Shown: in pieces, positions 24,562 through 26,818 of the stretch
Layout of the letters: each line of letters opens with the position of its first letter
How positions within the stretch are numbered: the first letter of the stretch is position 1
Origin: Micavibrio sp. UBA6145
GTDB lineage: Bacteria; Pseudomonadota; Alphaproteobacteria; Micavibrionales; UBA1664
DNA: 26,818 nt
Direction of reading: 5' to 3'
Assembly: GCA_002423205.1 (NCBI GenBank)
Contig: DIUZ01000001.1
Location: 7,411 to 34,228, forward strand
Made by a program: the position numbers and the translations under genes
The notes under the pieces: generated by a model
The model's database searches: none
Told to the model about the DNA's origin: nothing
The model's input: the letters and a program-made list of their open reading frames with translations, nothing else

Positions 24562-25218
24562 ATGAAATTCTTCGTTGATACCGCCGACCTGAAAGACATT
24601 CAGGAACTGAACGACCTCGGCATGCTGGACGGCGTCACCACCAATCCGTCCATCATCGCCAAGTCCGGCGCAAACTTCCTTGAGCGCATTGCGCAGATTT
24701 GCAAAATCGTCGACGGCCCCGTGTCCGCAGAAGTCGCATCGGTTGATTATGAAACGATGATGAAAGAGGGCGAAAAAATCGCCAAAATCGCCGACAACAT
24801 TGCCGTCAAAGTCCCATTGACCGAGGCTGGCCTGCGCGTTTGCAAAAACCTCTCCGGCAACGGCACCATGGTCAACGTGACCCTGTGCTTCTCCGCCGTG
24901 CAGGCATTGCTGGCCGCCAAGGCCGGCGCGACATTCGTATCGCCCTTCATCGGCCGCCTTGATGACATTGGCCAGGACGGCATGGAATTGATCGCCGACA
25001 TCCGCCAGATCTACGACAACTACCCGGACCTGAAGACTGAAATTCTGGCCGCGTCCATCCGCCATCCGCAACATGTGCTGATGTCCGCCATGATGGGCGC
25101 TGATGTCGCCACCATCCCGGCCGCCACCATCAAGGCGCTGTACAAGCACCCGCTGACGGACAAAGGCCTGTCCGGCTTCGTCGACGACTGGAAGAAAACC
25201 GGCCAGTCGATCCTGTGA
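24562..25218 (+). CDS. tal: Transaldolase (short, single-domain TalC type)
   Basis: A 218-residue TIM-barrel enzyme of the short transaldolase/fructose-6-phosphate aldolase family, working in the non-oxidative pentose phosphate pathway. It opens MKFFVDTADLKDIQEL with the catalytic Asp at 6, then GVTTNPSIIAKSG. The Schiff-base Lys is K83 in NIAVKVPLT. The aldolase and transaldolase branches differ at two sites: E57 (SAEVAS) replaces the Gln of FsaA, and F129 (FVSPFIGRLDDIG) replaces its Tyr. Both point to transaldolase, EC 2.2.1.2, rather than aldolase. ATG 24562 has AAGGA eight bases upstream; the leader AAGGAATACCAAT also precedes the DUF1993 gene. Its stop TGA overlaps the GTG start of the following lipoprotein. 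Confidence 0.94.
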   Translation: MKFFVDTADLKDIQELNDLGMLDGVTTNPSIIAKSGANFLERIAQICKIVDGPVSAEVASVDYETMMKEGEKIAKIADNIAVKVPLTEAGLRVCKNLSGNGTMVNVTLCFSAVQALLAAKAGATFVSPFIGRLDDIGQDGMELIADIRQIYDNYPDLKTEILAASIRHPQHVLMSAMMGADVATIPAATIKALYKHPLTDKGLSGFVDDWKKTGQSIL

Positions 25219-25844
25219 TCTTCCGGCCTGTGATCCGCTGGCCCGTAATCCATTGTCTGGCCGCGCTGTTTCTCGCTGGCTGCGCCCTGACCTCATCACC
25301 GGCTGATTATCTTTCACGCAATAACATCCCATACCCTGATGATCGGGGCTTCGCGCATTGTCGTGGCTATGGCTGTGCCAGTGTTGATATGGTTTCGCTG
25401 AACGCGGGCGAATGGAAATCTATGACCAAAGGACTTCCCGCCAGATCAGCAGACAAAGAACGCGCCGCAATTGCAAAAAATGTCGGCACATTCGAAACCA
25501 TCGTCGGTGATATCACGGATACCGGCGGCGATGTTGCCGGTACATATGTGCAACCGGGTCAATATCAACTTGATTGCATCGACGAAAGCACGAACACCAC
25601 GATCTTCCTGACCATGCTGGAACAGCGCGGCCTGCTCAGACACCACACCGTCGGTGCGCCGGATACCCGCGTGCCCTTTGGCATCGGTGTATTCGTATCC
25701 CACCGGACGGCCGTTATGACCGACACGCAAACCGGCATATCTTACGCCGTGGATTCATGGTTTCACAACAACGGCAAACCCGCCGAAATCGTGCCCTTAA
25801 GGCGCTGGAAGAATCGCTGGCATCCCGGCGACCCGGTTTCCTGA
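25215..25844 (+). CDS. Lipoprotein with a putative Cys-His-Asp (papain-like) catalytic arrangement
   Basis: A 209-residue lipoprotein starting at GTG 25215, which overlaps the transaldolase stop (GTGA); a second GTG at 25230 is possible. The signal ends in the lipobox LAGC with Cys at 23. The region after it (YLSRNNIPYPDDRGFAHCRGYGCASVDMVSLNAGEW) has two Cys that may pair. The C-terminal half has three conserved-looking blocks: QLDCIDESTNTTIFLTML with C121, SHRTAVMTD with H163 and SYAVDSWFHNNG with D180. Cys, then His, then Asp in this order and spacing is what transglutaminase/papain-fold hydrolases show, and C121 heads a helix as expected. I recall similar uncharacterised alphaproteobacterial proteins but no assigned function. 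A periplasmic amidase or protease is an inference; a non-catalytic role remains possible. Confidence 0.7.
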   Translation: MIFRPVIRWPVIHCLAALFLAGCALTSSPADYLSRNNIPYPDDRGFAHCRGYGCASVDMVSLNAGEWKSMTKGLPARSADKERAAIAKNVGTFETIVGDITDTGGDVAGTYVQPGQYQLDCIDESTNTTIFLTMLEQRGLLRHHTVGAPDTRVPFGIGVFVSHRTAVMTDTQTGISYAVDSWFHNNGKPAEIVPLRRWKNRWHPGDPVS

Positions 25845-25928
25845 CGCTTGGAACATCCAAAAACTCAATTATATCAATTCGATAATCCATTAAAATATTA
25901 TTGGTATTTCCATGATAAAATCGGCCTC

Positions 25929-26531
25929 ATGAGACAGACAGGCGACACATCACCCTTCCCATCAGACCAAAGCTTTGCGCAGGCCGCAGCCGCCCTGCCT
26001 GATTGGGACATCCAGAAAATCGTCGCTGACAAGTCGAAATGGTACCCTGATGTGACCAATGGGATTCTTCCCGTCCTGCGCATTCAGATTTCCAACATGA
26101 CCGCTGAACAGGTCTTACGCCTGAATGATTTTCTGACCACAAACGGTGTCAAAGCCGAAGGTCACACCAGCAAATCGCTGGGTGCTGTCCTGCGCCTCAA
26201 AGGCGAAGATGTTTTTACTTTCCAGACCCTTCAGGAAAAAACCGCAAAGAATCTTGAGAGCATGGGCCCCATCGGCACCGCCGATTGGAAACGCGTGATA
26301 GATCGCAGCGGCAGACCGGCACTCTATGCAGACTGGGATTCCATGTCCATTGGTGATCGCATGCAGACGCAGTTCAGGCTCACCAGCTACAATATTCCGT
26401 TCGAAGTACGCCAGTCATCCACCAACGGCAAAGTACTGGCCGTTACGGCGGAAAACCCGATGGAACTGCGCCTCAAAGCGGCACAACCTCAGCCCGCTGC
26501 AAAAACCACAACACCAGCCGCCGCACTCTAA
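25929..26531 (+). CDS. Hypothetical protein, 200 residues
   Basis: I do not recognise this protein. The frame is open from TTG 25848, but 25850-25925 is AT-rich and looks like a promoter region, so ATG 25929 is preferred although no Shine-Dalgarno is visible. There is no signal peptide, so it is probably cytoplasmic. Residues 47-105 (GILPVLRIQISNMTAEQVLRLNDFLTTNGVKAEGHT, then AVLRLKGEDVFTFQTL) alternate strands and helices, like a small alpha/beta domain. Residues 125-185 (RVIDRSGRPALYADWDSMSIGDRMQTQF, then YNIPFEVRQSSTNGKVLAVTAENP) may form a second beta-rich unit. The last 15 residues are a Pro/Ala/Thr/Lys tail. It converges on the gene at 26536 with four bases between stop codons. Confidence 0.65.
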   Translation: MRQTGDTSPFPSDQSFAQAAAALPDWDIQKIVADKSKWYPDVTNGILPVLRIQISNMTAEQVLRLNDFLTTNGVKAEGHTSKSLGAVLRLKGEDVFTFQTLQEKTAKNLESMGPIGTADWKRVIDRSGRPALYADWDSMSIGDRMQTQFRLTSYNIPFEVRQSSTNGKVLAVTAENPMELRLKAAQPQPAAKTTTPAAAL

Positions 26532-26535
26532 ACGC

Positions 26536-26757
26536 TTAAGCCGCGTCAAAACCCGCCTGGGTCAGATACGCGGTATCGCCCCGCTCTTCCAGCCAGCCTT
26601 TATCGACCAGTGCCTCAAACGCCTCGGCGATTTCATCTGGTTCGGCATCCGTGTCGTTCATGAATTTCTCAATGATCGCAATTAAGGGTAATTCCTGACC
26701 CGCCGCCAAATTCAGGGCTTTCACTTCAGTCCAGATTTCCTGCATCAACGCGTCCAC
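26536..26757 (-). CDS. Small winged-helix-like hypothetical protein
   Basis: A 73-residue protein from GTG 26757, chosen because GAGG lies six to seven bases upstream. In-frame TTG 26769 and ATG 26745 are alternatives. It is acidic, with helices at about 4-15, 25-34 and 40-53, and a C-terminal KGWLEERGDTAYLTQAGFDAA that looks like the wing and last strand of a winged helix. It has no catalytic motifs and no membrane segment. It stands alone between a convergent hypothetical gene and a probable tRNA gene. A DNA-binding or protein-binding role is only a guess. Confidence 0.7.
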   Translation of the reverse strand: MDALMQEIWTEVKALNLAAGQELPLIAIIEKFMNDTDAEPDEIAEAFEALVDKGWLEERGDTAYLTQAGFDAA

Positions 26758-26767
26758 GAAACACCTC

Positions 26768-26795
26768 AAATCAAAAGGGCCCCATATGGGGCCTT
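26768..26795 (-). terminator. Hairpin terminator downstream of the probable tRNA gene
   Basis: AAGGCCCC and GGGGCCCT on the minus strand form an 8-bp stem (one G-U) with loop ATAT, followed by TTTTGATTT. It lies 10 bases past the CCA at 26806 and just before the ribosome site of the gene at 26757. Confidence 0.7.
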
Positions 26796-26805
26796 GTTTA
26801 GAAAA

Positions 26806-26818
26806 TGGTGCTGCTGGG
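26806..26818 (-). tRNA. Probable 3' end of a tRNA gene (cut by the window edge), possibly tRNA-Thr
   Basis: The last 13 bases read, on the minus strand, CCCAGCAGCACCA. This fits an acceptor strand, discriminator A and encoded CCA. The implied 5' acceptor strand GCTGCTG is one used by tRNA-Thr. The terminator hairpin just downstream supports an RNA gene. The rest lies outside the window. Confidence 0.5.

Noticed and set aside
1..26818. Mobile element, phage or CRISPR content
   Set aside because: No transposase, integrase, phage structural gene, terminal repeats or spaced direct-repeat array was found on either strand.

Overview
The window reads as ordinary chromosomal DNA of a Gram-negative alphaproteobacterium. 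Pointers are the alphaproteobacterial look of ParE, Dxs, the small proline-rich envelope lipoproteins and the PfkB kinase, an outer membrane (LptD, RND pump, several lipoproteins), and one site matching the alphaproteobacterial general-stress (EcfG-type) promoter, GGAAC-N17-CGTT. Genus cannot be fixed from the sequence alone. No insertion sequence, phage module, plasmid gene or CRISPR array is visible.

Layout. 1-690 is the 3' end of parE. 742-2368 (+) holds three small exported proteins, one with a signal peptide and two lipoproteins; the first two genes share nearly identical promoters. 2390-6305 (-) holds a DEAD-box RNA helicase followed by lptD. 6447-6587 (-) is a 46-residue, very hydrophilic protein with a strong Shine-Dalgarno sequence, an EcfG-like promoter and a clear terminator. 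6850-7257 (+) is a CoA-binding-fold protein. 7241-11619 (-) is an RND adaptor-transporter pair. 11950-13959 (+) holds a DUF1993 protein and a TPR/glycosyltransferase-like protein whose start codon sits inside a perfect 9-bp hairpin. 13974-14049 (-) is tRNA-Glu(UUC). 14482-16395 (+) is dxs, abutting a convergent, degenerate HD-domain-like protein at 16396-17118 (-). 17188-17311 is an AT-rich block beside a phased array of DnaA-box-like 9-mers.

17356-21198 (-) looks like one operon: TetR-like regulator, proB, proA, then a secreted SGNH hydrolase. Divergent from it, 21252-25844 (+) holds a PfkB/adenosine kinase-type kinase, a family 5 periplasmic solute-binding protein, a lipoprotein, a transaldolase and a lipoprotein with a possible Cys-His-Asp triad; several junctions are short overlaps. 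25929-26531 (+) and 26536-26757 (-) are uncharacterised. The right edge holds a terminator and probably the 3' end of a tRNA gene.

The genes cover proline synthesis (ProB then ProA), isoprenoid precursor entry (Dxs), the pentose phosphate pathway (transaldolase), LPS export (LptD), drug efflux (RND) and chromosome decatenation (ParE). The most interesting unexplained signals are the origin-like DnaA-box array, the stress-promoter-driven hydrophilic microprotein, the start-codon hairpin, the degenerate HD protein and the putative cysteine-hydrolase lipoprotein.
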